A stretch of 37,527 bases of DNA. Origin: Bacteroidota bacterium (GTDB lineage: Bacteria; Bacteroidota; Bacteroidia; Bacteroidales; Prolixibacteraceae). The position numbers were made by a program, and so were the translations under genes. The DNA is taken from positions 1-37,527 of the forward strand of contig JAHEYT010000063.1 in assembly GCA_023251455.1 (NCBI GenBank), given 5' to 3'. This document shows positions 19,294-29,200 of the stretch, one piece after another. Positions within the stretch are counted from its first letter, which is position 1. Each line of letters begins with the position of its first letter. The notes under the pieces were generated by a model. That model had not been told where the DNA came from, ran no database searches, and saw only the letters and a list, made by a program, of their open reading frames with translations.

Positions 19294-20253
19294 TCAAAAT
19301 ATAACATTGAAAACTTCCACGGAAAGTATCCTTACATCATCGAGACTCTTAAAAGCACCGGTTCCACCTGCTCTTGTGGTAGAAACAGCACCGGTTATTG
19401 CTCCGGATTCCAGACATTTTTCGATTGAATCTCCTTTAATAAATGCATTTATTAATCCTGCATTGAAACTGTCGCCTGCACCAATGCAATCAACAACATT
19501 TTCATTAAGGAATGCTGGTTGATGAATCAACTGTCCAGCTTTCCATGCGTAAGCTCCATTTACACCATCCTTTATAATTAGAATGAGATTTGGCGCAATG
19601 TTTTTGATTTTAGCTATACCTTCTTCCAAAGAATTTGTAGCTGTCAACAGAAGAAACTCAGCTTTATTTGGCATAAAAATATCGAGTGTTGGAAGTAATT
19701 CAGAAAGGTTTACATCCCATTTTTCAGCCGGATCCCACTGTGGATCAAGCGAAGTTGTCAATCCGAGTAATTTGGCTTTGGAAAACATAAAGGGTAAACT
19801 TTTACGAATACTAGGCTGTAGAAAGATGGAAGAAAAATGCAGGTGACGGCATGATGTAAGAAAATCAAAATCAATGTCTTCCAATCTCAGGTCTTCCATG
19901 GCTCCGGGATAGGTTACCATTGCACGATCTTGATCATAATTCAAAACAATGGTTGCTCCTGTATTTAATGTTTCTGATTGTATAATATTTGAGGTATCAA
20001 CGCCTTTCGAGTTAAGGCTATTAAGCACAACAGATGCAAAACCATCCTGTCCAATTTTTCCAATAAAAGCTACGGAAGTTCCCAAAGTACTAAGGTTACT
20101 GGCAAATATAGCTGACGAACTGCCAAGTGTCAGATTCATACTATTCGCAATAATTTCTTTGCCAATTTCCGGAAATTGACCAATCTGATTTAGAATAAGG
20201 TCAACATTCAATTCGCCGATAACAATTACATCGTATTTTACTTTCGAATTCAT
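19294..20253 (-). CDS. PfkB-family sugar (phosphate) kinase
   Basis: A 319-residue cytoplasmic ribokinase-fold kinase. The N-terminal substrate-lid region (GELNVDLIL, 13-21), the GSSSAIFASNLSTLG stretch (44-58) and the second PfkB signature VVDCIGAGDSFNAG (253-266) with GAGD anion hole and base D261 are all present. In Aga pathways a PfkB kinase phosphorylates tagatose-6-P to the 1,6-bisphosphate; here it could instead phosphorylate free galactosamine or tagatose, because the aldolase partner GatY is absent. It begins 16 bp after the GatZ-like gene and is part of the agaS operon. Family is certain; substrate is inferred. Confidence 0.9.
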   Translation of the reverse strand: MNSKVKYDVIVIGELNVDLILNQIGQFPEIGKEIIANSMNLTLGSSSAIFASNLSTLGTSVAFIGKIGQDGFASVVLNSLNSKGVDTSNIIQSETLNTGATIVLNYDQDRAMVTYPGAMEDLRLEDIDFDFLTSCRHLHFSSIFLQPSIRKSLPFMFSKAKLLGLTTSLDPQWDPAEKWDVNLSELLPTLDIFMPNKAEFLLLTATNSLEEGIAKIKNIAPNLILIIKDGVNGAYAWKAGQLIHQPAFLNENVVDCIGAGDSFNAGLINAFIKGDSIEKCLESGAITGAVSTTRAGGTGAFKSLDDVRILSVEVFNVIF

Positions 20254-20269
20254 AATTTTATCTCCATGT

Positions 20270-21535
20270 TTAGAGTAAGTCGTTCAAATCCCTAAGATTA
20301 AAAGCTGAGAAATAATTGTCCATTGAGTACTCGATATTTGAAAGTACAATTTCTTCAGCTAAGACTCCGTTACTCTCAAAATTACTATACAATTGTGCTC
20401 TTGATGCCAGTACTTCAGGATTTTGCCATATATACCGGCAACCAGTACTAATCAACCATTCTTTTCTCTCTTTTGAAATAGCTTCAAAATCCTCAGGCGA
20501 TTCATCAACAAATAACCACTTCCGCCAGCGACCAGATTTAACCACTGCATCGTAGAGTATTATTCCAATATCTGAACATCGGGCAATTCTTCCTTCGTCG
20601 AAAAATTTCTTTTCAAGCTTTTCAAGCTCCATTAATCCGTTGTATTCAGTAATTGTAAATTCAGGACCAACATTGGCTGCTCCCATTCCTGAAAGCGGAT
20701 ATGCTTCAGGGTTGGTAACCCCATCGGAATAATGACCTTTAATTACACTTCCATATTCACGGGCAATGCTGGTTAATTGTTTTGCAGTTTCCGGATCAAA
20801 AGTGGTAGTGTGCAAATCAGTTCCAACTTTCCCCACTACAAAACACGGCCACACCTCATATAAACCACTGTCGGCCAAGCCGTCTTTCAGTAAACTAAGA
20901 AACTTACGAAAAGTGTCAATATCAGCAAGTCCTCCATGAACCTCCTCTGTTCCAACTTCGTAGGCTATCGGTGGAAAATTGCCCGACTTACGAAATGCTT
21001 CAGTATGTTTAATTAATTCCAACGTACGTTCAGCAACAACTTCTATTGAAATGATCAGACCGTCACCAATGGTAATATCTACCGTAGGGTCAACATGAAT
21101 CAGGTCATAACCTGCTTCAACTGACGCTTCAAATGATTTTTTAATGGCTGCAAACGAGTCTTCAAAACTCCATTTTTCGCGTGCCTGAATATCTTTAAGC
21201 CATGGACCACCATGATCGACAGCGATAATAACCGGAACATTTAAATTAATACGTTCTGCTTCGCGTCTAACGGTATTTACAAATTCTTTCTGATTAAGAT
21301 TCGTGTAACCTCTGTCGATATCAACCTGATTAAGTGTTGTAGCAAACTTTATTGGGCTGTTCCAGCGTTTGGCTGAACGCAATGCAGCTTTAATTACCGA
21401 GATTGAATTTGGACAAGCTGCAAAAATCGTCCTCCTAATTCCATCTTTTTCAACCAGTTCGTCAACTCTCTTCAGAATGTAATCCATAAGAGGTTTTTGG
21501 CTACTAAGAGCCTTATTTCGAATTAACTTATTCAT
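20270..21535 (-). CDS. kbaZ: GatZ/KbaZ/AgaZ-type tagatose-bisphosphate aldolase subunit or tagatose-6-P epimerase
   Basis: A 421-residue cytoplasmic TIM-barrel protein of the class II tagatose-bisphosphate aldolase 'non-catalytic subunit' family. Family landmarks include FAACPNSISVIKAAL (N-terminal), TTLNQVDIDRGYTNL, AVDHGGPW, LIHVDPTVD, YEVGTEEVHGG and ANVGPEFT. The His, Asp and Glu residues in these loops could bind a metal. In E. coli the protein supports catalytic GatY/KbaY, but no such gene is here. Some stand-alone GatZ relatives have been assigned tagatose-6-phosphate 4-epimerase activity (established knowledge, from recall), which would give fructose-6-P directly. It overlaps agaS by 4 bp (ATGA), so the two are translationally coupled. 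Confidence 0.9.
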   Translation of the reverse strand: MNKLIRNKALSSQKPLMDYILKRVDELVEKDGIRRTIFAACPNSISVIKAALRSAKRWNSPIKFATTLNQVDIDRGYTNLNQKEFVNTVRREAERINLNVPVIIAVDHGGPWLKDIQAREKWSFEDSFAAIKKSFEASVEAGYDLIHVDPTVDITIGDGLIISIEVVAERTLELIKHTEAFRKSGNFPPIAYEVGTEEVHGGLADIDTFRKFLSLLKDGLADSGLYEVWPCFVVGKVGTDLHTTTFDPETAKQLTSIAREYGSVIKGHYSDGVTNPEAYPLSGMGAANVGPEFTITEYNGLMELEKLEKKFFDEGRIARCSDIGIILYDAVVKSGRWRKWLFVDESPEDFEAISKERKEWLISTGCRYIWQNPEVLASRAQLYSNFESNGVLAEEIVLSNIEYSMDNYFSAFNLRDLNDLL

Positions 21536-22692
21536 TGTTTTATGTATGGATAAATGTTTACTCCTTTAACTACCCGATTGATTGCTCCACTTTGCGATGG
21601 CGTATCCGGATTGAACCCAAGTTGCAATGATTTAAAGAACCCTAACATCTGGGCTGGAATGATAAAGCATACCGGCAAAAATTCTTCATCGAGCTGACTT
21701 TCATCGTTTGAAACTAAAATAAGTCTATCAAGTTTCATCCCGGCGATATTATGTTCTGAAAGTCCAACAGTATACAAAGGCTTCTTTCCGTCATTCAGCG
21801 ATTCAATTAAATCTTTTTCGTACGGGATGGCATTATTCCGATTCGAGAAAAGAAGAAATATTAACGTCTTCTGGTTAACCACAGCTTTAGGGCCATGACG
21901 AAATCCTAAAAATGAATCGTGTTTACAGATAATCGTTCCATCGGTAAGTTCCTGCAATTTAAGCTGTGACTCTGTTGCGGTACCGAATAATGAACCGGAA
22001 CCAAGAAAAACTGCTCTTTCAAAATCCAACTCAGCAATTTGCCGGAACACTTCTGGCTGCATAATTAGTTTATGTCCGTAACTAATTAGTATGTCAATCT
22101 GTTCCGAAAGCGTATCAATTTCGCGAATTCGCGAAATGAGCAAACCAGCCAAAAGCATTCCTGAATAGCTACCAGTCATGGCTAAACCTTTATCGTTAGC
22201 CTCAGATGGGAGAACAATAACATACTTTGGCGAATCTGTTTCACACTGGGCTAAATCACCTAATACATCACAAGTAATAATCAAATGGTAAATCTTTGAA
22301 CAAATCTGTTCAGCAATGTTAACCGCTGCAACACTTTCAGGGCTATTTCCGGAGCGCGCAAAAGAAATCAATAACACGGGAACATCCGAGTTGAAAAAAT
22401 CCTCAGGATGAGTAACAATGTCAGTAGTAGAAACGGCTGAAGTATTCCAATTTAAATTTCGTTTAAAAGAACCAACAATGGACAAGCCAATAAAAGCACT
22501 TGAGCCTGCTCCGGTTAAAATTATATTCAAATTCGAATGAGAAGTCGCATGATTTAAAAAAGGAATAATTTGCGATTGTTCGACCAATAGCTGATTGTAA
22601 ATCTTGCCCCACAATGCAGGTTGATTTTGAATTTCCTTTTCTGTGTAGATTCTTTCTGTGTTAGTTAGTTTCATTTCAGTATACATTATCAT
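21532..22692 (-). CDS. agaS: AgaS-type SIS-domain galactosamine-6-phosphate deaminase/isomerase
   Basis: A 386-residue cytoplasmic protein with two SIS domains. It matches E. coli AgaS in many places: YTEKEIQNQP (16-25), LTGAGSSAFIG (59-69), LLISFARSGNSPESVAAV (107-124), YHLIITCD, FRHGPK (264-269), and the ending PDTPSQSGAINRVVKGV. AgaS converts galactosamine-6-phosphate to tagatose-6-phosphate and ammonia. It is the first gene of the long minus-strand operon, divergent from agaR, and its promoter region carries an AgaR-like operator. ATG codons at residues 3 and 7 are alternative starts; the third (MKLTNTE) aligns best with the homologue. This is the strongest functional anchor in the window. 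Confidence 0.94.
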   Translation of the reverse strand: MIMYTEMKLTNTERIYTEKEIQNQPALWGKIYNQLLVEQSQIIPFLNHATSHSNLNIILTGAGSSAFIGLSIVGSFKRNLNWNTSAVSTTDIVTHPEDFFNSDVPVLLISFARSGNSPESVAAVNIAEQICSKIYHLIITCDVLGDLAQCETDSPKYVIVLPSEANDKGLAMTGSYSGMLLAGLLISRIREIDTLSEQIDILISYGHKLIMQPEVFRQIAELDFERAVFLGSGSLFGTATESQLKLQELTDGTIICKHDSFLGFRHGPKAVVNQKTLIFLLFSNRNNAIPYEKDLIESLNDGKKPLYTVGLSEHNIAGMKLDRLILVSNDESQLDEEFLPVCFIIPAQMLGFFKSLQLGFNPDTPSQSGAINRVVKGVNIYPYIKQ

Positions 22693-22701
22693 TTATTATA
22701 C

Positions 22702-22715
22702 TTTCGTTTCCTTTC
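22702..22715. promoter_or_regulatory. Candidate AgaR operator
   Basis: The sequence TTTCGTTTCCTTTC matches the core TTTCRTTTYRTTTY of the published E. coli AgaR operator consensus (from recall) at 13 of 14 positions. It lies just downstream of the predicted agaS -7 box and just upstream of the agaS start, where a repressor would block transcription. AgaR here has the same type of HTH as the enterobacterial protein. Confidence 0.6.
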
Positions 22716-22719
22716 GTTA

Positions 22720-22727
22720 CAAATATA
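22720..22727 (-). promoter_or_regulatory. agaS: Bacteroidota-type -7 box for agaS
   Basis: On the minus strand the sequence reads TATATTTG, matching the Bacteroidota -7 consensus TAnnTTTG. It would start transcription near 22713, about 20 nt before the agaS ATG and inside the AgaR-like operator. No clear -33 TTG element is visible in the AT-rich DNA upstream. Confidence 0.5.
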
Positions 22728-22812
22728 TATATTTATTTTTCATTATTTTATATTTCCTTTTAATTTTTTTATTCTTTTTTATTAAAATACACCTTCGATA
22801 CCTTATTATATA

Positions 22813-22820
22813 TATCTTTG
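22813..22820 (+). promoter_or_regulatory. agaR: Bacteroidota-type -7 box for agaR
   Basis: TATCTTTG matches TAnnTTTG on the plus strand and would give a leader of about 65 nt before the agaR ATG at 22893. The -33 region is AT-rich without a clear TTG, so the call rests on one box and its position. Confidence 0.45.
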
Positions 22821-22892
22821 TAAGACAAATTTTCAACAAACAACAGTAAACTTCGGAAAGTTTTCAGGGAACACATAGGAAAATACACACTC

Positions 22893-23678
22893 ATGGAACC
22901 AACAGATCAACATAGCACTGTAGAAAGAAGAAAAAAGATTATCGAGATGCTCACAACCAAAGACCAGATTTTTGTAAACGAGCTAAGTAAAGAATTTGCG
23001 GTCAGTGAAGTGACTATAAGGAACGACTTCAAACAACTGGAAACAAAAAAACTTTTAATACGAGCACGGGGAGGCGCAATGAGCGTCAGCAAAACAGTAA
23101 GTTTTGATCAAAATCTTGGCGAAAAGAACAAAATAAACATTAATGAAAAAATCCGTATTGGCAAAACTGCCGCGCAACTCATCACAAACCACGACACCGT
23201 AATTATTGATTCGGGAACAACAACACTAGAAATTGTTAAAAATTTAACTCCTTCTTTAAGTCAGGTTACAATAATTACCAATGCATTAAACATCGCACAA
23301 CATTTGCTTTCGAGCCCTAACATAAACTTGATTATGCCTGGTGGAGTTATGCGCCAAAACTCACTCTCTCTGATCGGACCACTAGCCGAAAAGAATTTCA
23401 GAAATTTCTTTGTCGACAAGGTTTTTCTGGGTGTTGATGGATTTGATACTACAATGGGGATTTCAACCCCAAACATGGAAGAAGCATTCCTAAACCAAAT
23501 TATGATTGAAGTAGCTAAAGAAGTAATTGTAGTAACCGATTCATCAAAATTTCTTCGTAAAAGCCTGGCTTTCATTTGTAAATTAGATCGTATCAGCACC
23601 GTAATTACCGATTCTGGTATTTCAGAAGTGGATAAAAAGCGCCTTATAGATGCCAATATTAAGGTTATCATTGCGTAA
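22893..23678 (+). CDS. agaR: DeoR-family transcriptional repressor AgaR
   Basis: A 261-residue regulator with an N-terminal winged HTH (about 14-62; FVNELSKEFAVSEVTIRNDF is helix-turn-helix and recognition helix, followed by the wing RARGGA). The C-terminal sugar-phosphate sensor domain is marked by IDSGTTTLEIV (105-115), ITNALNIA, PGGVMRQNSLSLIGP and VTDSSKF. Several stretches match E. coli AgaR (VSxVTIRND, ILDSGTTTxEI, VVTDSSKFxRxSL). It is divergent from agaS and leads a plus-strand operon with three secreted enzymes, so it probably represses both arms until an amino-sugar or tagatose phosphate appears. The effector is inferred. Confidence 0.92.
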   Translation: MEPTDQHSTVERRKKIIEMLTTKDQIFVNELSKEFAVSEVTIRNDFKQLETKKLLIRARGGAMSVSKTVSFDQNLGEKNKININEKIRIGKTAAQLITNHDTVIIDSGTTTLEIVKNLTPSLSQVTIITNALNIAQHLLSSPNINLIMPGGVMRQNSLSLIGPLAEKNFRNFFVDKVFLGVDGFDTTMGISTPNMEEAFLNQIMIEVAKEVIVVTDSSKFLRKSLAFICKLDRISTVITDSGISEVDKKRLIDANIKVIIA

Positions 23679-23715
23679 CAAAAAAAGTCAAACATCTAAA
23701 ATTCACCAACTAACG

Positions 23716-24627
23716 ATGATAAAGATTTATTTGTTATTTCTTCTGACAGTTATAGCGATAAGTAAACTTTCTTCGCAGGATGTTATTCCTTTATATTTAG
23801 ATTCAATCCCAAACTCTATTAAAAGCCCACTGAATGAAGACACACTGATTTGGGACGGACAATTCGGAGGTTATAAAAACGTTTCGAATCCCACTTTAGC
23901 AATCTACCTTCCCGGCAAGGAAAATTCAAACAGAAGCGCTATAATCATTTGCCCCGGAGGTGGTTACGCCGTTGAGGCCTATCAGGATGAAGGGGTAAAA
24001 ATCGCCAGGAATTTTGCAATCCACGGTACAACTGCCTTTATATTAAAATATAGATTGCCTTCTGATTCCATGATGAAGAACAAAGCCATTGGTCCCTTGC
24101 AGGACGCTCAACAGTCCATAAAATTGGTTCGCGAGCGATCAGCCGAATGGAATATTGATCCTAAAAAAATCGGGATAATGGGGTTTTCTGCCGGAGGCCA
24201 TCTCGCCTCCTCTGCCGGAACTCATTTCAACACCTGCCTGATTCCCAACACAAAAAACACAAGTACTCGGCCTGATTTTATGATTTTAATTTATCCGCTA
24301 ATTTCGATGTCAGACCAGCTCACCCACACCAGTTCCAGAAGATATTTACTCGGGAAGAATCCTTCGGCAGATATGATTGACTTCTTTTCAAACGAATTAC
24401 ACGTTAACGACCAAACACCCCCAACCTACCTGACACATACCGGAGATGACCAAACTGTAGATGTAAACAACAGCATAGTTTTCTATCAGGCATTAATCCG
24501 TAACAAAATTCCAGCAGAAATGCACCTATATCCCAAAGGAGATCATGGCTTTGTGCTTTCAATACCCACCGAAGAATGGATGCAACCGCTATTCAAATGG
24601 ATGAAAGGCAATTACCTGATAAAGTAA
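23716..24627 (+). CDS. Secreted alpha/beta hydrolase (carbohydrate esterase-like)
   Basis: A 303-residue exported esterase. I chose the ATG at 23716 (MIKIYLLFLLTVIAISKLSSQ) because an upstream in-frame ATG at 23650 lies inside agaR and spoils the signal peptide. Catalytic features are the oxyanion-hole motif CPGGGY (79-84), the nucleophile elbow GFSAG (156-160, S158), an Asp in HTGDDQTVD and the late His in GDHGF. This is the acetyl-xylan-esterase/BD-FAE-like group often found in PULs. It could remove O-acetyl groups from the glycan, complementing the SGNH lipoprotein. It starts 37 bp after agaR, in the same operon. Confidence 0.85.
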   Translation: MIKIYLLFLLTVIAISKLSSQDVIPLYLDSIPNSIKSPLNEDTLIWDGQFGGYKNVSNPTLAIYLPGKENSNRSAIIICPGGGYAVEAYQDEGVKIARNFAIHGTTAFILKYRLPSDSMMKNKAIGPLQDAQQSIKLVRERSAEWNIDPKKIGIMGFSAGGHLASSAGTHFNTCLIPNTKNTSTRPDFMILIYPLISMSDQLTHTSSRRYLLGKNPSADMIDFFSNELHVNDQTPPTYLTHTGDDQTVDVNNSIVFYQALIRNKIPAEMHLYPKGDHGFVLSIPTEEWMQPLFKWMKGNYLIK

Positions 24628-24656
24628 ATTTTGCGAATACCTAAACTGACTTCAAC

Positions 24657-26198
24657 ATGCGCAATTATTTTAAATTAATTTCATTCTGCATTTTATTTTT
24701 AACTATTCTTGATTCAAACGGGCAATTACCCCAACCTGTTTTAACCTATTTAGATGGTTTTTCGTTTACTGACACATCAAGAATAGCAGTTAAAGGCCAA
24801 GCGCGTATTCTAAGTATTGATAAACGAATGGGTATAAACATGACAAGTATTCATTCAGCTTTACAATTAAAGAAGCACACATTAAACCAACCACAAGGAA
24901 CTGTTACTGTTTGGTTTTTACCATTAGAGGATATGAGCCATTTCCCAATGTCTGATAATCTAAAAATCAGTAACAAAAACATTTACACGTATCCATTACT
25001 TTCAGACAGTCCGAATCCTCAGGATTTCAATGCAGCAAATTTCAAACTTGTCTGGGATGGAGGATGGCATCCTAACTTATTGGCTTTATTTGCAAAAGGC
25101 TCGTTTTACGAAGATGCATTTAATCTTCCATACAGCGCCAACGTTTCCTCAAGTCACGCATCATTTAAGAAGAATACATGGTATCAGATCACTCTAACTT
25201 GGGATTATCCAAACGACAAATATTCACTATATATAAACGGAGTCTTAGTAGGAAGGGAAAATCAATTTAAAGAAGGCATATTTCATCGTGACAGCATCAG
25301 AACATCATTATTTACTGGAAACCCTGCTCTTGCAATATCTACAATCAAATTCTACAACAACTCCTTGACTAAAGATGATGTTTACAAGCTATTTCACAGT
25401 GAAGTCACTCATTTTGATCGTAATCTGGAAACCGAGCTACAATACATGTATGAAGGTAAAAATAGAAAACCATTTATTTGGCAACCTGACAATTCCTGGC
25501 TAAAAAAATTCGATATTAGCTTATCTAATCCCATACAGCTCGACAGTTTTTATGTTCAAGGCAAACCTGTTAATGTCAGCATTTCCGAAAAAGGCTTATT
25601 GATTGAAACTATTAACAAATGCTATACAGGCGCTCTTCTTGACAGTCAAGTGTATCTATTTTCGAAAAAGGTTTTCGAAGGAGATTTGTATGTCGAATAC
25701 GAATTTAATTCGCTTCGACCAGGAGGACTTAGTTTATTGATGACTCAAGCTTCCGGTATGAACCGGGAAGACTTCATGGCAGATTATCCGCTTCGTACCT
25801 CCGGACGAATGAGTGTTCTCTATGGTGAAGATATAAGAAATTACCATTGGGAGTATTACCGCGATATGAGCGATACGCGAAATGATGTTTTAACATCAGG
25901 TTTGATAAAAAATCCTTTTACCTATCCTTTGGCATTTGGATGTCTTGATAAGCCTTTAGAAAAAAACAAGTGGCATAAGCTGCAGTTTCTTCAAATAGAC
26001 AACAAAATAATTGGCGCCATCGACGGAATTATCATGATTGAAGCTACTGATAATGGATTTTCGAATCATGGTTCAGTGTATAACTTCGGTCACATTGCCA
26101 TCCGCTGCATGCTCCACACAAAAATGCTTTTCAGAAATCTAAAAGTGTACAACAGAAATGTAGTACAGACAATTTCAGTCATTAAAACCATAAAATAG
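24657..26198 (+). CDS. Secreted LamG-like plus DUF1961-like protein
   Basis: A 513-residue exported protein (signal MRNYFKLISFCILFLTILDS) with two jelly-roll modules. Residues of about 30-245 resemble a LamG/concanavalin fold (GTVTVWFLPLEDM, TWYQITLTWDYPNDKYSLYINGVLVGRENQ). Residues of about 290-505 resemble DUF1961 (YHWEYYRDMSDTRNDVL, LAFGCLDKPLEKNKWHKLQF, GAIDGIIMIEATDNG, FGHIAIRCMLHTKMLFRNL). DUF1961 members sit in pectin and other glycan clusters and have no function I can state with confidence. It may be a binding protein or a beta-jelly-roll lyase. It lies 29 bp after the esterase gene and 81 bp before the GH106-like gene. Confidence 0.72.
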   Translation: MRNYFKLISFCILFLTILDSNGQLPQPVLTYLDGFSFTDTSRIAVKGQARILSIDKRMGINMTSIHSALQLKKHTLNQPQGTVTVWFLPLEDMSHFPMSDNLKISNKNIYTYPLLSDSPNPQDFNAANFKLVWDGGWHPNLLALFAKGSFYEDAFNLPYSANVSSSHASFKKNTWYQITLTWDYPNDKYSLYINGVLVGRENQFKEGIFHRDSIRTSLFTGNPALAISTIKFYNNSLTKDDVYKLFHSEVTHFDRNLETELQYMYEGKNRKPFIWQPDNSWLKKFDISLSNPIQLDSFYVQGKPVNVSISEKGLLIETINKCYTGALLDSQVYLFSKKVFEGDLYVEYEFNSLRPGGLSLLMTQASGMNREDFMADYPLRTSGRMSVLYGEDIRNYHWEYYRDMSDTRNDVLTSGLIKNPFTYPLAFGCLDKPLEKNKWHKLQFLQIDNKIIGAIDGIIMIEATDNGFSNHGSVYNFGHIAIRCMLHTKMLFRNLKVYNRNVVQTISVIKTIK

Positions 26199-26279
26199 AG
26201 GAAAAACTCAACGCCATTTCTCGTTGCATATTACTATTAATTCACCTAAACTACCATAAGTTGGCAAATATCAATCGCT

Positions 26280-29200
26280 ATGACTAAAATATATGTAATT
26301 GCACCTATTAATGCCAGGATAAGTACATTGTTTTTTGCTATAAAAAATAGCCACCTCATCCGTATAACACTAATATGCTGTATATTAGTTGAAATCTGCT
26401 CATTCAAAACCATTAAAAAAGATAATATAAATCGGAGTAGCTTTATAAATCCACCCTCATCGGTAAAAATCCACACCTGGTGGCATTGGATCGATGGGGC
26501 AATTACTAAAGATGGAATTACCAAAGACCTTGAAGCAATGCACCAACAAGGCATTTCTCAAGCAACTATTTTAAACGTCGGTCTTTTTCCTGACAAAGAC
26601 TTTGGCATACCAAGGGTAATTTTTAATACGCCAGAATGGTATGAAATGTTTAGGTGGGCATTACACGAAGCAAACCGGCTTGACATTAAAATAGGGGTAC
26701 ACAATTGCGATGGCTGGAGTGCAAGTGGTGGTCCGTGGATAACTCCTGAAATGTCGATGAAACAATATGTTTGGACAAAAACAATTGTTGAAGGCGGAAA
26801 ACCTGTCAAACAAAAATTGATAAAACCAATGGCTAAACTGAATTTCTATAAAGATGTTGCAGTGATAGCCTTTAAAACCAATTCAACGAACAGTTTTTTC
26901 CAGCAAGCCAAACCCAAAATAATGATTAACGATTCAATTGAAGGTGGCATTCTTTCAGACGGTAATCCGGTAAGCGGATTTGATATGCACCGTGGTGATT
27001 TTATTACCCTAAATTTTAATCAAGAATTTGTTGCAAAAAAATTGGCTATTTATGTGCGGAGGCCTTTTATGTTGCGTAATATGGCCATTTTTAACAGCGA
27101 ATTTACTTTGTCGGTTTCTGATGATGGAAAGAATTACAAAAAAATTCAGGATATTGAAATAATCGGTTTAAACAAACTGGAAATCATACCGATTTCAAAT
27201 CTGAAAAATAAGTTTTACAAACTTCAGGTTAACGATTTTTCAAATGTTGACCCGCAATATGAGTTTACCATTTCTGAAGTGGAGCTTTTAAGTGACAATG
27301 AACAGCCAACTTATTCATCAAGTATTTCATACGTTTTAGAAAAAACCGTTTCACTTAAAACCCTGGAAAAAAGCAATTTCGATGCCACGGAAACATCAAT
27401 AACAGAGAATTTAATTCCAGACGAGAACAGTGTCATGGACATCTCTAAAGATATGACTGCGGATGGCACCTTAAATTGGGCAGCTCCTGCTGGAAATTGG
27501 AGTATTATCCGTTTTGGCTATACAACTACCGGCAAAAAGAACGAACCAGCCACCAAAGAAGGAACCGGTTTGGAATGTGATAAGATGGATACAGCAGCAC
27601 TAAACCTACATTTCAGAAGCTTCCCTCAAAAACTCATCAACGAAGCGGGGCCATATAGCGGCAATACCTTCAAATTCCTGCTTATTGATAGTTGGGAGTG
27701 TATGTACCAAAACTGGACTGCCAATTTTGCTTCCGAATTCGAAAAGCAGCATGGCTACAGCCTGATCAGATGGATTCCGGCACTTTGCGGCGAAACTATT
27801 GGGAATAGTCAATTAACGGAAGGCTTTTTGTATGATTTCCGAAAAACCATTGCCAACCTGATTGAAATTAATTATTATAAACATTACAGCGAATTATGCC
27901 ATCAGCAAAAATTGGAAATGCACTGTGAGGTCATTTATGGCGACGCTACATATCCACCTATTGATGTTCTAAAATCAAATACATACGCAGACTTACCCAT
28001 GTGGGAATTTTGGGCGGGTCCTCCACCAGCCAAAAATTTTCCTGAGCCTTATGTGCCTCAACCACGCATAGCAGGCAATTTACCGTCATATGCAGCCAAC
28101 TGTTACCAATTGCCAATTGTTGCAGCAGAATCCTATACAAGCTGGGCACATTACAGCGAATCACCATTTTATCTGAAACCGTTTGGTGACCGAGCGTTTT
28201 GCTCAGGCGTTAACCAATTGATATTGCATAGCTATGTTCTTCAACCTTTTGACAAAACACCTGAGATGACTCTTGGAAAGTTTGGATCTAATTTTAACAG
28301 ACATAATCCATGGTGGTCAATAACAAACGATTGGTTTACTTATCAGAACCGTATTCAATATTTGCTCCAAAAAGGAGAAACGGTAAGCGATGTATTGTAC
28401 TTTTTAGGCGACCAATTGCCTCAGTTTATCGCCAATAAAACTGTCAATAAATTGCCATACAATTACCGGGCAAATGCCTGTAATGCTGATGTCTTATTGA
28501 ATAAAACCAGCATTAAAAATGGGAAAATACTTCTTTCGGACAACCAATCGTACAGTATTTTAATTTTACCCGACAATACGGATATGGGTTATGGAAGCCT
28601 GAAGAGAATTTCCGAATTAGTAAATCAGGGGGCAATTGTCTACGGCGAAAAACCACAAAATATGCTTTCACTTAATGAAAAGAGAGAAATGATAACTGAT
28701 TTCAAGGAACTTGCCGATAAACTTTGGGGGAAACAGAAAAGTATCACTTCAGGTGAAAATAATTTTGGGAAAGGCAAAATCATTTGGGGAAAACCAATAG
28801 AAAAAGTTTTGCATGATATTAATCTTGTTCCTGACCTGTCAACAGACCAACTCGATTCGCTAAACATCCAATTCATTCACAAGAAATTTGGAGAAACTGA
28901 TCTATATTTTATTGCCAATCAGCAAAATATGGAATTGAAAAGACAATTAACCTTCAGGATAGCGAATAAAATTCCAGAAATTTGGAATCCAGAATATGGA
29001 AGTATCCGACAAGCTAAGAATTATTCAAATGAGGACAATCTGGTACGCATCCCTGTTACATTAGCGCCATACGAATCGTTATTTTTTGTGTTTATTGGCA
29101 CGGACAAGTCGCATCAACTAGCAGATAATAAATTCATTGAGTCTGAAGTAACAGAAATATCGAGATTCTCAGGAACAATCACTTTTACACCTGCTTATCC

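Noticed and set aside
22730..22800. Second AgaR-like site in the T-rich part of the divergent region
   Set aside because: TTTCATTATTTTAT matches the core at only about 11 of 14 positions, and a T-rich tract would match by chance.
23650..23715. ATG inside agaR as start of the alpha/beta hydrolase
   Set aside because: It would place a charged, non-signal stretch before a good signal peptide that begins at 23716.
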